Shown here: in pieces, positions 42,053-51,036 of the stretch | Layout of the letters: each line of letters begins with the position of its first letter | Numbering within the stretch: the stretch's first letter is position 1 | Source of the DNA: Chloroflexota bacterium | Lineage (GTDB): Bacteria; Chloroflexota; Anaerolineae; Caldilineales; Caldilineaceae | DNA length: 64,000 bases | Direction: 5' to 3' | NCBI GenBank assembly: GCA_016861025.1 | Contig: BOKO01000002.1 | Coordinates: forward strand, 485,990 to 549,989 | Notes under the pieces: generated by a model | The model's input: only the letters and a program-made list of their open reading frames with translations | What the model was told of the DNA's origin: nothing | The model's database searches: none | Program-made: the position numbers and the translations under genes

Positions 42053-43528
42053 TTATGTTCCTGGCGCCCGAGATAGCGCTGCCGCCAGGCGCCGAATTCC
42101 TTCTTCGATTTCGACCGGGGTGAGCGTGGCGAAGTTGAGGCGCAGATAAGGCTCTCCTTGAGCCGGTTCTACAAAGAAGCGCACGCCCGGTGCATACTCC
42201 ACTCCCGCCTCGGCGGCGAGAGGAAGCAAAGCCACCGAAGAAACGCCATCCGGCAGACGCACCCAGACAAATAACCCTCCTTGAGGCGGCTCCACCTGGA
42301 CAGTTGATGGCAGATGTCGTTTGATCGCAGCCAAAACCGCGTCGCGACGTTGCCGATAGAGCCGACATGAGCGCTGCACATAGCGATGATATTGACCTAC
42401 ATTCACATAACTCTCCAGTGCGCGCTGCATCAGCGGCGGTGTGGTCAGGTCGCTCACCCGCTTGAGCGCGGCCAGCCGTTGGAAGACTGGCCCTTCCGCC
42501 ACCAGAAAGCCGATGCGCAATCCCGGCATAAGCATCTTCGAGAAGGTGCCCAGATAGATCACGCGGCCTTCGAGGGCAAGCGTTTTGAGCGCCGGCTGAA
42601 CGCGACCCTCATAGCGAAGATCGCCCACGAAATCGTCCTCCAAAATGGGAACGTGATAGTGATCTGCCAGTGACGCCAATGCTCGCCGCCGCTCTCCGCT
42701 CATGCAGACGCCGGTGGGGTTTTGGAAGTTAGGGATGGTGTAGATCAGGCGAGGCTGATGCTGCTGAAAGATCGGCTCGATCGCTGCGACGCACATCCCT
42801 TCTTGATCCACCGGCGCGCCGACGATGTTGAGACCCAGCGTGCGAAAGAGCTCCAGCGCCAAATTGTAAGTAGGGTTTTCGACCAGCACTGTGTCACCTG
42901 CCTTGAGCAGAAGCTGACAAACCAGCGCCAACCCTTGTTGTGAACCTGCGGTGATCAAAACCTGGTCGGGATGAACAGTGATGCCCTGACTTGCCAGTAC
43001 ATGGGTGATCGTGGTGCGCAGAGGGGCATAGCCTTTGTCCAGCCCGCCGTACTCCAACGCACTTGCCCCATTGCGCTGCAGTACATCGTGCATTGCGCGC
43101 ATCAAATCCTTGATCGGATATTCGCGTGGATCGCCCACACCTGTGAAGCGGATCGGCTTGGGATGGCGGTTGGCGGGTCGAGGGGACGCATGGAGCACTT
43201 CATAGGGCAATTCAACCTTTTGAGCAATTGCCTGTTGCCAGCGGGGCCAACTGTCTGGAGGGATGGCGCCAGGTTCAGCTGGTTGGGTTGTTCGAGCCAG
43301 CACATAGACGCCGCTGCCACCCTTGCTGTAGATCAATCCCTCACTTTCCAGGATGGCATACGCGTTGTTCACCGTGATCCGACTGACGCCCAGTTCTTGC
43401 GCCAACTGACGGCTCGCCGGCAGCTTTGTTTCCGGCGCCAGCACGCCATCGAGAATTTGCCGCCTTAGGTAGGTTTCGATCTGGCGATACAGCGGCATAT
43501 CGCCTGATTGCTGTAGTGGAATGCGCAT
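42053..43528 (-). CDS. MocR/GntR-family regulator with aminotransferase domain
   Basis: 491 aa from the Met of MRIPLQQSGDMPLYRQIETYLRR; earlier in-frame Met codons lack support. The winged helix is at about 8-75 (GVLAPETKLPASRQLAQELGVSRITVNNAYAILESEGLIYSKGGSGVYV). A class I aminotransferase-like domain follows: DQVLITAGSQQGLALVCQLL, ENPTYNLALELF, ILEDDFVGDLRYEG, and the PLP lysine in YLGTFSKMLMPGLRIGF. MocR proteins sense PLP or amino compounds and often control adjacent genes. It is divergent from the aldo/keto reductase gene at 43642. Confidence 0.9.
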   Translation of the reverse strand: MRIPLQQSGDMPLYRQIETYLRRQILDGVLAPETKLPASRQLAQELGVSRITVNNAYAILESEGLIYSKGGSGVYVLARTTQPAEPGAIPPDSWPRWQQAIAQKVELPYEVLHASPRPANRHPKPIRFTGVGDPREYPIKDLMRAMHDVLQRNGASALEYGGLDKGYAPLRTTITHVLASQGITVHPDQVLITAGSQQGLALVCQLLLKAGDTVLVENPTYNLALELFRTLGLNIVGAPVDQEGMCVAAIEPIFQQHQPRLIYTIPNFQNPTGVCMSGERRRALASLADHYHVPILEDDFVGDLRYEGRVQPALKTLALEGRVIYLGTFSKMLMPGLRIGFLVAEGPVFQRLAALKRVSDLTTPPLMQRALESYVNVGQYHRYVQRSCRLYRQRRDAVLAAIKRHLPSTVQVEPPQGGLFVWVRLPDGVSSVALLPLAAEAGVEYAPGVRFFVEPAQGEPYLRLNFATLTPVEIEEGIRRLAAALSRAPGT

Positions 43529-43641
43529 ACGATCAAAAGTGGACTTATAAATTTTTCTGAAAATTGGTGCTATATGACAGGCCGCTTTTATGCTACCTTG
43601 TTTGAGCAAGATTGCAAAACCAAAGCAACAGGAGGAATTTC

Positions 43642-44580
43642 ATGAACTATCGATCTTTTGGCGCCACCGGCATCCAGGTGTCGGAAATTGGCTTAGGCGC
43701 CTGGCAACTCGCCAACCCGGATTGGCATCTGAGCGATCGCAATGAGGCGGAGCGAATTGTTCACTGCTCTTTGGAGGTGGGTTGTAATTTTTTCGACACC
43801 GCCCCCGGCTATGGCGGCGGCGTGAGCGAAGAGATTCTGGGCAAGGCGTTAAAGCCGGTCAAGCGTGAGCAAATCGTGATTTGCACAAAAACAGGATACA
43901 CCGCTGATGGTGTTGAGGATTTTTCAACGGGCGCGATCCGCCCAATTTTGGAGACGAGTCTGCGCCGCCTGCAAACCGATTATGTTGACATTTTGTTGTT
44001 GCACAACCCGCCGCGTGCATTGATGGATGGACGGGTCGCCACTCAATACGCAGAGCTGGAAGCGCTGAAGCAAGAAGGCAAAATCCGCGTTTACGGCGTC
44101 TCGCTGGATTGGCGCGAAGAGATGGAATTGGTGATGGCGACTACCCAAAGTCAGGCTTTCGAGGTCTACTTCAATGCCTTTTATCAGGAAATGTTGCCTG
44201 CTTTTACGGTCGCCCAGCAAAGGGGAATCGGCTTGATCGTCAAAGTGCCGCTCGATTCCGGATGGTTGTCGGGGCGCTACCGTGGGAATCATCGCTTTGA
44301 CGATGTGCGCAACCGTTGGACGCCGGAGGTGATTGCCCGGCGCGCAGCATTGGTGGAAAAGTTTGCGCAGATTGCGCCGCCTGACCGCTCGCTGGCCCAC
44401 ACCGCGCTGCAATTTTGTCTGGCGCAGCCAGGGGTTTCCACGGTGATTCCCGGCGCCAAAAGCGTCGAGCAGGCGCTCGACAATATCGCCGCAGCGGAAA
44501 AACCACTACCTGCTGAATGTGTGCAGGCGATCTATGACCTGTGGCGCAACGAAATTGCGAGCGATCCGCTGCCATGGTGA
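43642..44580 (+). CDS. Aldo/keto reductase 1
   Basis: 312 aa from ATG 43642 with AGGAGG 7 nt upstream. TIM-barrel aldo/keto reductase with the catalytic tetrad visible: Asp and Tyr in FFDTAPGYGGGVSEE, Lys in ICTKTGY, His in ILLLHNPP. The NADPH-binding end is STVIPGAKSVEQALDNIAAAE. It is the first of three consecutive reductases divergent from the MocR-type regulator, which may control them. L-galactose dehydrogenase-like members look similar; the substrate is unknown. Confidence 0.88.
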   Translation: MNYRSFGATGIQVSEIGLGAWQLANPDWHLSDRNEAERIVHCSLEVGCNFFDTAPGYGGGVSEEILGKALKPVKREQIVICTKTGYTADGVEDFSTGAIRPILETSLRRLQTDYVDILLLHNPPRALMDGRVATQYAELEALKQEGKIRVYGVSLDWREEMELVMATTQSQAFEVYFNAFYQEMLPAFTVAQQRGIGLIVKVPLDSGWLSGRYRGNHRFDDVRNRWTPEVIARRAALVEKFAQIAPPDRSLAHTALQFCLAQPGVSTVIPGAKSVEQALDNIAAAEKPLPAECVQAIYDLWRNEIASDPLPW

Positions 44581-44624
44581 AAGCCGAATAACAACTTTCA
44601 CAAACGATGAAAGAGGCAATGAAC

Positions 44625-45615
44625 ATGAATGCTGCAAAAACCAGAACACTTGGCCGATCCAATATCGTCGTGAGCGCTTTGGGTGTAGGCTGTTGGGCTA
44701 TCGGTGGGAAAATGTATTATGAGGGAATGGTGGATTGGTGGGGAGATGTCGATGATGCGGAATCGGTGCGCGGCATCCAAAGGGCGATGGATTTGGGTGT
44801 CAATCTGTTCGACACCTCCGACGTCTATGGCATCGGTCACAGCGAAGAGTTGCTGGCGCAGGGGCTGCACGGACGACGGCATCAGGTGGTGATCGCCACA
44901 AAGTTCGGCTTCACCTATGACGAGCTCACCAGGCACATCACCGGGACGAATGTCAGCCCAGCGTACATTCGCCAGGCGTGTGAGGCTTCGTTGCGCCGCT
45001 TGGGAACCGACTACATCGATCTCTATCAGTTGCATTGCGGCGCAACGGCGGAGGAAATTCCTGTCGTGCTCGACACGCTGGATCAACTCTGCGCCGAAGG
45101 AAAGATCCGCGGTTATGGGTGGAGCACAGGCGACGCGAACGCTGCTCGCCATTTTGCCCAACGCTCCAATTGCATTGTCCTCCAACACGGCATGAACTTG
45201 TTCGATCCGGCCGAGGACATGGTGGCTCTGAGTAAAGAATTTAACCTGGTCAGCATTGCCAATGCGCCGCTGGCGTCGGGGCTGCTGAGCGGCAAATACA
45301 ATGCTTCCTCTCAGCTTCCCGCCGATGATTTTCGCTCCGCCGACTTTCCCTGGGCAGTCTTCTTCAAGAATGGGCGGCCCAACCCTGAATTTTTACAAAA
45401 GCTTGAAGCCGTGCGCGAGATTCTCACCAGCGGCGGCCGCACCGTTGCCCAGGGTGCGTTGGCGTGGATATGGGCCAGGGGGGGGGCATGTCATTCCGAT
45501 CCCCGGCTTCAAGACGGTCAAGCAGGTGGAGGAGAATTGCAAGGCGCTAGAGTTTGGCCCGCTCACACCGCAGCAGATGAGCGAGATCGAAAAGATTTTG
45601 CAGAGGGAAGCGTAA
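44625..45615 (+). pseudogene. Aldo/keto reductase 2, frameshifted at a G9 tract
   Basis: The reading frame from 44625 (GAGG 8 nt upstream) encodes a normal reductase: LFDTSDVYGIGHSEE, IATKFGFTYDE, YQLHCG. At 45478-45486 a run of nine G shifts the frame; the expected C-terminus (VIPIPGFKTVKQVEENCKAL ... IEKILQREA) continues in another frame and stops at 45615. Eight G would restore one protein of about 330 residues. Without correction the first frame runs on to 45680 with unrelated sequence, overlapping the next gene. The cause could be a sequencing error, a recent mutation or a switchable homopolymer. Confidence 0.85.
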
Positions 45616-45661
45616 TCGCCAACTTTGCAAATGGTTCGATCCCGGGTAAAGGAAAATCACA

Positions 45662-46657
45662 ATGGAATACATTAGTTTAGGCCGCACCGGCATGCAGGTA
45701 AGCCGACTCTGTCTAGGCGCCATGATGTTCGGCCAACGCACGAACGAAGCCGATGCCCATGAGATGATCGACTACGCGCTGGCGCAAGGCGTCAACTTCA
45801 TCGACACTGCCAACACCTACGGCGAATGGGGTGAAGGCAAAGGGCGCAGCGAAGAGATTCTGGGCAATGCGCTCCGCAAAAATGGCAAACGGCATGATGT
45901 CATCCTTGCCACCAAATTCCGTTGGCCGGTGGGAGAAGGCCCCAACGACAGCGGCGTCAGCCGTCATCACCTCATGCAGCAGGTCGAAAAATCGCTGCGT
46001 CGTCTCCAGACCGATTACATCGACCTTTATCAAATTCATGCTCCCATCCGCAGCGTGCCCATCGACGAGACGCTGCGCGGCCTCGACGATTTGATTCGCC
46101 AGGGCAAGGTGCGCTACATTGGCACGAGCAACTTCGCCGCCTGGATGATTGTGGAGGGCTTGTGGACTTCCGAGCGCCTGCACCTCAACCGTTTTGTCTC
46201 CGAGCAGCCACCCTACAGCATGGCCAATCGTCTGGCTGAACGGGAGCTTTTTCCCATGGCGCAGGCGCACGAGATCGCCATCCTGTCCTGGTCGCCGCTA
46301 TGGGGAGGGCAGTTGACGGGCAAATATCGCCGCGAGCAGCCGCCTCCGCCCGATGCACGCGTCAATTTCAGCCCGCTCGCCAACATCTGGGAGAGCAACC
46401 GCAGCGAAGGCTTCTATGAGCTGATCGACCTGCTGACGACAATAGCTGCTGAGAAAGGCCGCACGATTGCGCAAGTAGTGCTGGCATGGACGATCTCACA
46501 GCCTGGCGTCACCAGCGCCATCATCGGCCCGCGCACGCTGGCGCAATTGCAGGAAAATCTCGGCGCTATCGGGATGACGATCCACGATGAAGACCGACGT
46601 CGCATTGACGCTATCGTCCCGCCCGGCGCCGCGGTGGCAAAATTGCCGGGGCAATAA
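45662..46657 (+). CDS. Aldo/keto reductase 3
   Basis: 331 aa. Tetrad residues lie in FIDTANTYGEWGEGKGRSEE, LATKFRWP and LYQIHAPI. SAIIGPRTLAQLQENLGA is the cofactor end. The KfAB/YhdN-like subgroup shows similar sequence (LGRTGMQVSRLCLGAMMFG). It has AAAGGA upstream. It is in tandem with the two other reductases but is not close enough in sequence to be a recent copy. The role is probably reduction of a sugar-derived carbonyl, by context. Confidence 0.88.
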   Translation: MEYISLGRTGMQVSRLCLGAMMFGQRTNEADAHEMIDYALAQGVNFIDTANTYGEWGEGKGRSEEILGNALRKNGKRHDVILATKFRWPVGEGPNDSGVSRHHLMQQVEKSLRRLQTDYIDLYQIHAPIRSVPIDETLRGLDDLIRQGKVRYIGTSNFAAWMIVEGLWTSERLHLNRFVSEQPPYSMANRLAERELFPMAQAHEIAILSWSPLWGGQLTGKYRREQPPPPDARVNFSPLANIWESNRSEGFYELIDLLTTIAAEKGRTIAQVVLAWTISQPGVTSAIIGPRTLAQLQENLGAIGMTIHDEDRRRIDAIVPPGAAVAKLPGQ

Positions 46658-46690
46658 ACGATTGTTCTTTCACACCGGACAGAGAAGACG

Positions 46691-47419
46691 ATGAATCCAG
46701 CTTTCACTTTTCAGCCTGAGCATTTTATTGAAGCGCATTTCCCCCGCGCCTCCACCTACGATCTGGCCTGGGTCATTGCTAACGAGATGGGGCCAAACGT
46801 GCTCTGGTTAACCGAGTTTCTTTGTGAAGTGATGGAGTTGCGGCCAGGAATGCGCGTGCTCGATCTCGGCTGTGGCAAAGCGCTCAGCTCGATCTTCCTG
46901 GCGCGTGAGTTCGAGTTTCAGGTGTGGGCCGTAGATTTATGGGTGACTGCGACCGAAAATGCTCAACGCATCCGCAGTGCTCATCTGGATGACCGCGTCT
47001 TTCCCATTCACGCCGATGCGCGGTGGTTGCCCTTTGCTGAAGAATTTTTCGACGCCATTATCTCCATCGATGCCTTTGAATACTTTGGCACCGATGTACA
47101 CTTCTTGCCGGGCTTGCTCAAACTGCTCAAACCTCACGGCCAAATCGGCATCGTCAACGCCGGCCTGCGATACGAAGTGGAGCAATTGCCCGACGAATGG
47201 CCGGATGATTTCTGCGCCTTTCACACGGTCGAGTGGTGGCGTCGCCATTGGGCGGTCACCCGTTGCGTCGCCGTAGAGACAGCCGATGATCTCCCTCATG
47301 GCCGCGAACTATGGCTGCACTGGCATCAACTGACCGGCGTCACCGATGACGCCTATCTCACGTCGCCCGCCGGGGAAAACCTCACCTTTCACAGGCTGGT
47401 CGCCCGGCGGATTCGCTAA
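46691..47419 (+). CDS. SAM-dependent class I methyltransferase
   Basis: 242 aa. Motif I is MRVLDLGCGKALSSIFLARE, motif II is in VWAVDLWVTATEN, and FDAIISIDAFEYFGTD is the post-binding region. This is the Methyltransf_11/25 type fold. The acceptor is unknown. The 3' end overlaps the convergent minus-strand NTPase gene by 38 bp, so the two genes share their final codons in opposite strands. Confidence 0.82.
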   Translation: MNPAFTFQPEHFIEAHFPRASTYDLAWVIANEMGPNVLWLTEFLCEVMELRPGMRVLDLGCGKALSSIFLAREFEFQVWAVDLWVTATENAQRIRSAHLDDRVFPIHADARWLPFAEEFFDAIISIDAFEYFGTDVHFLPGLLKLLKPHGQIGIVNAGLRYEVEQLPDEWPDDFCAFHTVEWWRRHWAVTRCVAVETADDLPHGRELWLHWHQLTGVTDDAYLTSPAGENLTFHRLVARRIR

Positions 47420-47930
47420 TCATCTGGTTAGTGATCTTAAGCACATCTGCATTCGGCCACCGCAACATCGCCCGTTCCAACAGACTTTTGCGCACGACGA
47501 CCAACGCCATGTCGAAAGCGCGCGTGTCAATGGTCGCCAACGCCGCCGTCCAACCGCGCTCCTGCTCCAACTCCAGCGGGCCAAGCTCGTCGACGACCAG
47601 TAGATCGCACGGCGTTGCAGTTGCAAGCACCTGGTTTGCCCAGGCCAGCGCCGCCGCGTCGAAACGCCAGCGCTGTGTGACAACGCCGGTTACGTCCGAC
47701 GCTGTCTCCATCGTGCGCAGATGCGCCAGTCGACGTAGCTCACCGCTGCGCAGATCGAGGACATCGATGCCCACTTTGACGCCTCGCTCGAATCGCGCCG
47801 GGGACAGCACGCCGGCGACATCCAAACCCGCGCGTCGGGCGGCGTCGATCTGTGCGCGGCAGTAGGTCGTCTTGCCGCTGCCAATCGCGCCAGTGACCAG
47901 GAGAATGCACCCACGCCGCGTCATGTCCAC
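47382..47930 (-). CDS. P-loop NTPase of the THEP1/DUF2478 group
   Basis: 182 aa; the Met at 47924 is an equally good start. Walker A is VTGAIGSGKTTYCRAQ, followed by GLDVAGVLSPARFERGVKVGIDVLDLRSGE, which parallels the second block of NTPase_1 (THEP1) proteins, and Walker B DLLVVDELGPLELEQ. It overlaps the ABC ATPase gene by 10 bp, so it belongs to the importer operon. I recall DUF2478-type NTPases being noted next to molybdenum transport genes, which fits the riboswitch-like leader, but the biochemical role is unknown. Confidence 0.75.
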   Translation of the reverse strand: MDMTRRGCILLVTGAIGSGKTTYCRAQIDAARRAGLDVAGVLSPARFERGVKVGIDVLDLRSGELRRLAHLRTMETASDVTGVVTQRWRFDAAALAWANQVLATATPCDLLVVDELGPLELEQERGWTAALATIDTRAFDMALVVVRKSLLERAMLRWPNADVLKITNQMISESAGRPACER

Positions 47931-48697
47931 AGCACCTGCTTGCGCCCCTCCACCTCGACCAGGCGGATCGGCAACTGGTAGATGCGACTCAGCGCCGCTT
48001 CGGTGAAGACCTGGTCAAGCGGCCCAAAGACCGGCGGCTGCCCCGCCTCCATCAGCAGCACATCGTCGGCGACCGCCAACACCACCTCCGGTTCATGGTT
48101 GGTCATCAGCAGTGTCACGCCCTGGCTGCGCAGGCGATGCATGATCTGAATCAGTCGCGCCTTGTTGTGCAGGTCGAGATGCGCAGTCGGTTCATCGAGC
48201 ATCAGCAGGCGCGGCTGCTGGGCAATAGCCCGCGCCGCCAGCATCAACTGCCGCTCGCCGCCACTGAGCTGTGGCACCGGCTGGTCAGCCAGCGCCGCCA
48301 TACCCACCTGCTCCAGCGCGCTCAGCGCAATCTCATAATCGGCGGCGGTCGGCATCGCAAGCGGCGGCAGATGCGGCGCCCGCCCCATCAGCACATAATC
48401 GAGCACAGAGTAGTCGAAGGGCGTATGTTCGCTTTGCGGCACCAGCGCCAGCCAGCGCCCGCGTTCGCTGCGTGTGTAACTGGCAAGCGACCGTCCCGCC
48501 AGCTCAATGGCGCCGGCCCAGGGATGATGCCAGCCCAACAGCACCGACAACAGCGTCGTTTTGCCGGCGCCGTTGGGGCCCACAATGGCGAGGATGCGCC
48601 CCGGTTGCAGCGCAAAGGTGACGGCGTTGAGCACTGGCGCCCGGTCGCGACGATAGCCAAAGGTGATCTGGCGCAACGCCAGCAGTGCATCGTTCAT
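47921..48697 (-). CDS. FecE/BtuD-type ABC importer ATPase
   Basis: 258 aa. Walker A IVGPNGAGKTTLLSVLLG, signature QLSGGERQLMLAARAI, Walker B LLMLDEPTAHLD, and switch histidine in MTNHEPE. It belongs to the metal-chelate/cobalamin/siderophore class (class II importers), which also includes MolC of the MolBCA molybdate/tungstate importer. It overlaps the permease gene by 4 bp. Confidence 0.9.
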   Translation of the reverse strand: MNDALLALRQITFGYRRDRAPVLNAVTFALQPGRILAIVGPNGAGKTTLLSVLLGWHHPWAGAIELAGRSLASYTRSERGRWLALVPQSEHTPFDYSVLDYVLMGRAPHLPPLAMPTAADYEIALSALEQVGMAALADQPVPQLSGGERQLMLAARAIAQQPRLLMLDEPTAHLDLHNKARLIQIMHRLRSQGVTLLMTNHEPEVVLAVADDVLLMEAGQPPVFGPLDQVFTEAALSRIYQLPIRLVEVEGRKQVLWT

Positions 48698-49719
48698 GAT
48701 TTGGGACGGGATGGTTGCAGCATCATCAGACCGAGAAACGCCAGCGCGCCAAAGAAGGAGGTGAGGATGCCGAGCGGAATCTCACCAGGCAGCAGCGTGC
48801 GCGCCAGGTCGTCACAGAGCATCACGAAGATGCCGCCGATCAACATGGTGGCGGGCAAGCCAAAGCGCGTGTCCGCAGCAAAGATGCGCCGCGTGAAGTT
48901 AGGGACGATCAGCCCCACCCAGCCGACGATGCCGCTGATCGAAATCAGCAACGCGGTCGGCAGCACCGCCGCCACGATCAAGAGCAGTCGCTCCCGCCCC
49001 GGCGCTGCGCCCAGCGAGAACGCCGTCTCCTCATTGAGCGCCAGCACATTGAGCCGCCAGCGGAAGAACCACAACACCAGCAGACTGATCGACACCGGCG
49101 CGACCACGCCGAGCAGCTTGCCCCAGGTGATGCTTGCCAGGCTGCCCAACAACCAGAAGGTGATCTCCGGCAGTTGCGTCAGCGGATCGGCGAGATATTT
49201 CAGCAGCCCGACGCCGGCGGAAAAGAGCGCCGACACCGCGATGCCTGCCAGCAGCAGCCGCAGCACCCAGCCGCCGTAGCGCAACCTCCGCGCCAGCAGA
49301 TAGGAGAAGCCCAGCCCGGCCAGCGCAAAACCGACGGCGGCGACCTGCGTCACAACGGCGGCGCCGCCCAGAAAAACGATCGCTGCGGCTGCGCCAAACG
49401 CCGCTCCCTGCGAGACGCCCAGAAAACCCGGCTCCACCAGCGGGTTGCTGAAGAGCAGTTGAAAGACCATGCCTGCCGCCGAGAGCGTCATGCCCAACAG
49501 CAGCGCCGTGATCAGCCGCGGCAGGCGCAGGTTGATCACCAGCCGCAGCGCCAGCTCGTCCTCGCCCAGCCGCGACCAGTCGAGCAGCCCCGGTGCAGGA
49601 TAGCGCCCCAGGAGCAGCGAGAGGACAAAGATCGCCAGCGTCATCGCCGCCAGCAGCCACAACCACTGCTGACGGCGATGATTGCGGCGGACAACGCTCT
49701 GCAACGCCGCAGCGGTCAA
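48694..49719 (-). CDS. FecCD/BtuC-type ABC importer permease
   Basis: 341 aa with about ten membrane segments, as in BtuC, FhuB and MolB. Typical blocks are LRLPRLITALLLGMTLSAAGMVFQLLFSNPLVEPGFLGVSQGAAFGAA near the N-terminus and GIVGWVGLIVPNFTRRIF plus PGEIPLGILTSFFGALAFLGLM near the C-terminus. It forms the membrane channel with the FecE-type ATPase. Coupled by 4-bp overlaps at both ends. Confidence 0.92.
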   Translation of the reverse strand: MTAAALQSVVRRNHRRQQWLWLLAAMTLAIFVLSLLLGRYPAPGLLDWSRLGEDELALRLVINLRLPRLITALLLGMTLSAAGMVFQLLFSNPLVEPGFLGVSQGAAFGAAAAIVFLGGAAVVTQVAAVGFALAGLGFSYLLARRLRYGGWVLRLLLAGIAVSALFSAGVGLLKYLADPLTQLPEITFWLLGSLASITWGKLLGVVAPVSISLLVLWFFRWRLNVLALNEETAFSLGAAPGRERLLLIVAAVLPTALLISISGIVGWVGLIVPNFTRRIFAADTRFGLPATMLIGGIFVMLCDDLARTLLPGEIPLGILTSFFGALAFLGLMMLQPSRPKS

Positions 49720-50831
49720 GGAATATCCCCCTGGAAGGTTGGGACGATATTCGCCTCGACAAAGGCGGCGTCCAGCCCGTAGAGTGTGCTGTAGAAGCTT
49801 TCCACCTCCGCCAGCATGTCCAGGTCAGGGAAGCGATCCGGATGCAGCTTGCCGGCGAGCCAGGTCACTCCCAGCAGCCAGCGTACGTCGGGCTGCGCCC
49901 AGATGTAGAGATCGCCGGGGAAGGCGTAGAGGGCGTCCTCCTGAACGGCGCGCAATGCCTGCCAGTTGGGGTCGGCTTTCAACTCCGCCACCACTTCGGA
50001 AGGATTGCGGAAGTAGGAGATGATGTGAATCTGGTCGGCGTCCCAGGCGGCGATCTGCTCCAGCGTCACCTGCGTCCAGCCGCCGCCAGGATTGGCGTCC
50101 GCCCACACCGGTTCGCCGCCAGCGATTTCCACCATCGTTGTCTGCATCCAGTTCAGGGGCGGCACATTGAAGGCCACGGCGCCATCACGGTCGTTGTAGT
50201 AGAGCACCAGGGTGCGCGGGCGTGCGGCGTCTGCCACGGCGGTTTCGATCTGCTGAATCTTGGCCTGGTAATAGGCGACGATTTCGGCAGCGCGCGTTTC
50301 GCTCTGGAAGAGCTGCCCCAGCACCGCCATATCCTGCCAGTACTGTTCCGGCGTCTCCAAATCAACATAAACGACCGGGATGCCGAGGGCTTCAATCGGC
50401 GCGCCGAGTGACTCCGCCATCGTGCTTTTCATGATCACCAGGTCGGGCTGGAGTGCTGCGATCTGCTCGGCGCCCGCGTCTCGTTCCAGGGTAGCTTTCT
50501 GGGCGTAGTCTGGATCGATCAACTGGATGAAGTTGGCGCTCCCTTGATTGGTCTGCCCCATGCCGACGATCCTGTCGCTGACTTCTGGGAAGGCGTAGAT
50601 GGCGTTGGCGATCATGAAGAGACCGCGCCCGGTCAGGACAACGCGTTCGGGCGGCTGCGGCAACGTCACCGAGCGCCCCAGAGCATCCGTGACGACGATT
50701 TCAGTGGCGGCGCTGGCGGCTTGCGGAGGCGGAGATGCAGGCGGTTGGACAGGAACACAGGCGCTCATCAAGAGGAGCACAAGCCCCAACACAATGGCGC
50801 GGCGAACAAAGGACAACGATGCAACAGACAT
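49716..50831 (-). CDS. Class II ABC importer binding lipoprotein, probable molybdate/tungstate or chelate receptor
   Basis: 371 aa from the ATG at 50831, which has AGGAG 7 nt upstream; a longer frame to 50930 runs through the leader. Signal peptide with lipobox LLLMSAC. TroA/BtuF-like fold: IVVTDALGRSVTLPQPPERVVLTGRG and AALQPDLVIMKSTM, DLETPEQYWQDM. It would bind the ligand outside the membrane and dock on the FecCD-type permease. By fold alone it could serve iron chelates or cobalamin; the Moco-riboswitch-like leader argues for molybdate or tungstate, as in MolA. Confidence 0.82.
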   Translation of the reverse strand: MSVASLSFVRRAIVLGLVLLLMSACVPVQPPASPPPQAASAATEIVVTDALGRSVTLPQPPERVVLTGRGLFMIANAIYAFPEVSDRIVGMGQTNQGSANFIQLIDPDYAQKATLERDAGAEQIAALQPDLVIMKSTMAESLGAPIEALGIPVVYVDLETPEQYWQDMAVLGQLFQSETRAAEIVAYYQAKIQQIETAVADAARPRTLVLYYNDRDGAVAFNVPPLNWMQTTMVEIAGGEPVWADANPGGGWTQVTLEQIAAWDADQIHIISYFRNPSEVVAELKADPNWQALRAVQEDALYAFPGDLYIWAQPDVRWLLGVTWLAGKLHPDRFPDLDMLAEVESFYSTLYGLDAAFVEANIVPTFQGDIP

Positions 50832-50836
50832 GATGG

Positions 50837-50973
50837 TTCTCCTTTCCGAGAATGTGGAGGTCGAGACGTTTCCCTCTCGGCCCACGACGATGCTTCCATC
50901 GCCCCGTGGTCTATCCACGGTGCGGCCCATGAACCATAGACAACGTTGTCAGTAGGCGCACAGGCTCGGAGAA
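50837..50973 (-). ncRNA. Moco/Tuco riboswitch-like leader of the importer operon
   Basis: Read on the minus strand, a closing stem joins TTCTCCGAG (50973-50965) with CTCG...GAGAA (50850-50837), leaving GAAAG bulged, and takes in part of the AGGAG ribosome binding site. Three hairpins lie inside: 50904-50920 (6 bp), 50887-50902 (6 bp, tetraloop) and 50862-50879 (5 bp, GGGAAACG loop). The order CTCCGAGCC ... GAAA ... ACCTCC ... CGGAAAGGAG parallels the E. coli moaA leader as I remember it (CTCTAGCC ... GAAA ... GCCTCC ... TGGAAAGG). That RNA senses molybdenum or tungsten cofactor. Confidence 0.65.
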
Positions 50974-50993
50974 ATTGTTAGATATCATCCAGC

Positions 50994-50999
50994 ATTATA
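50994..50999 (-). promoter_or_regulatory. -10 hexamer for the importer operon
   Basis: Perfect TATAAT on the minus strand, about 20 bp upstream of the structured leader. No good -35 is visible 16-18 bp further up. Confidence 0.5.
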
Positions 51000-51036
51000 A
51001 TCCGTGTGCTGGACGGGTCGAAATTGACGGCCGTCA

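Noticed and set aside
44625..45680. Programmed frameshift or stop read-through in aldo/keto reductase 2
   Set aside because: A slippery heptamer with a supporting structure is not evident and relatives do not need one. A simple indel in the G run explains the data.
50837..50973. Cobalamin riboswitch upstream of the BtuCD-type importer
   Set aside because: The conserved B12-box (GCCACTG) and the other core blocks are not found; the layout fits the Moco motif better.
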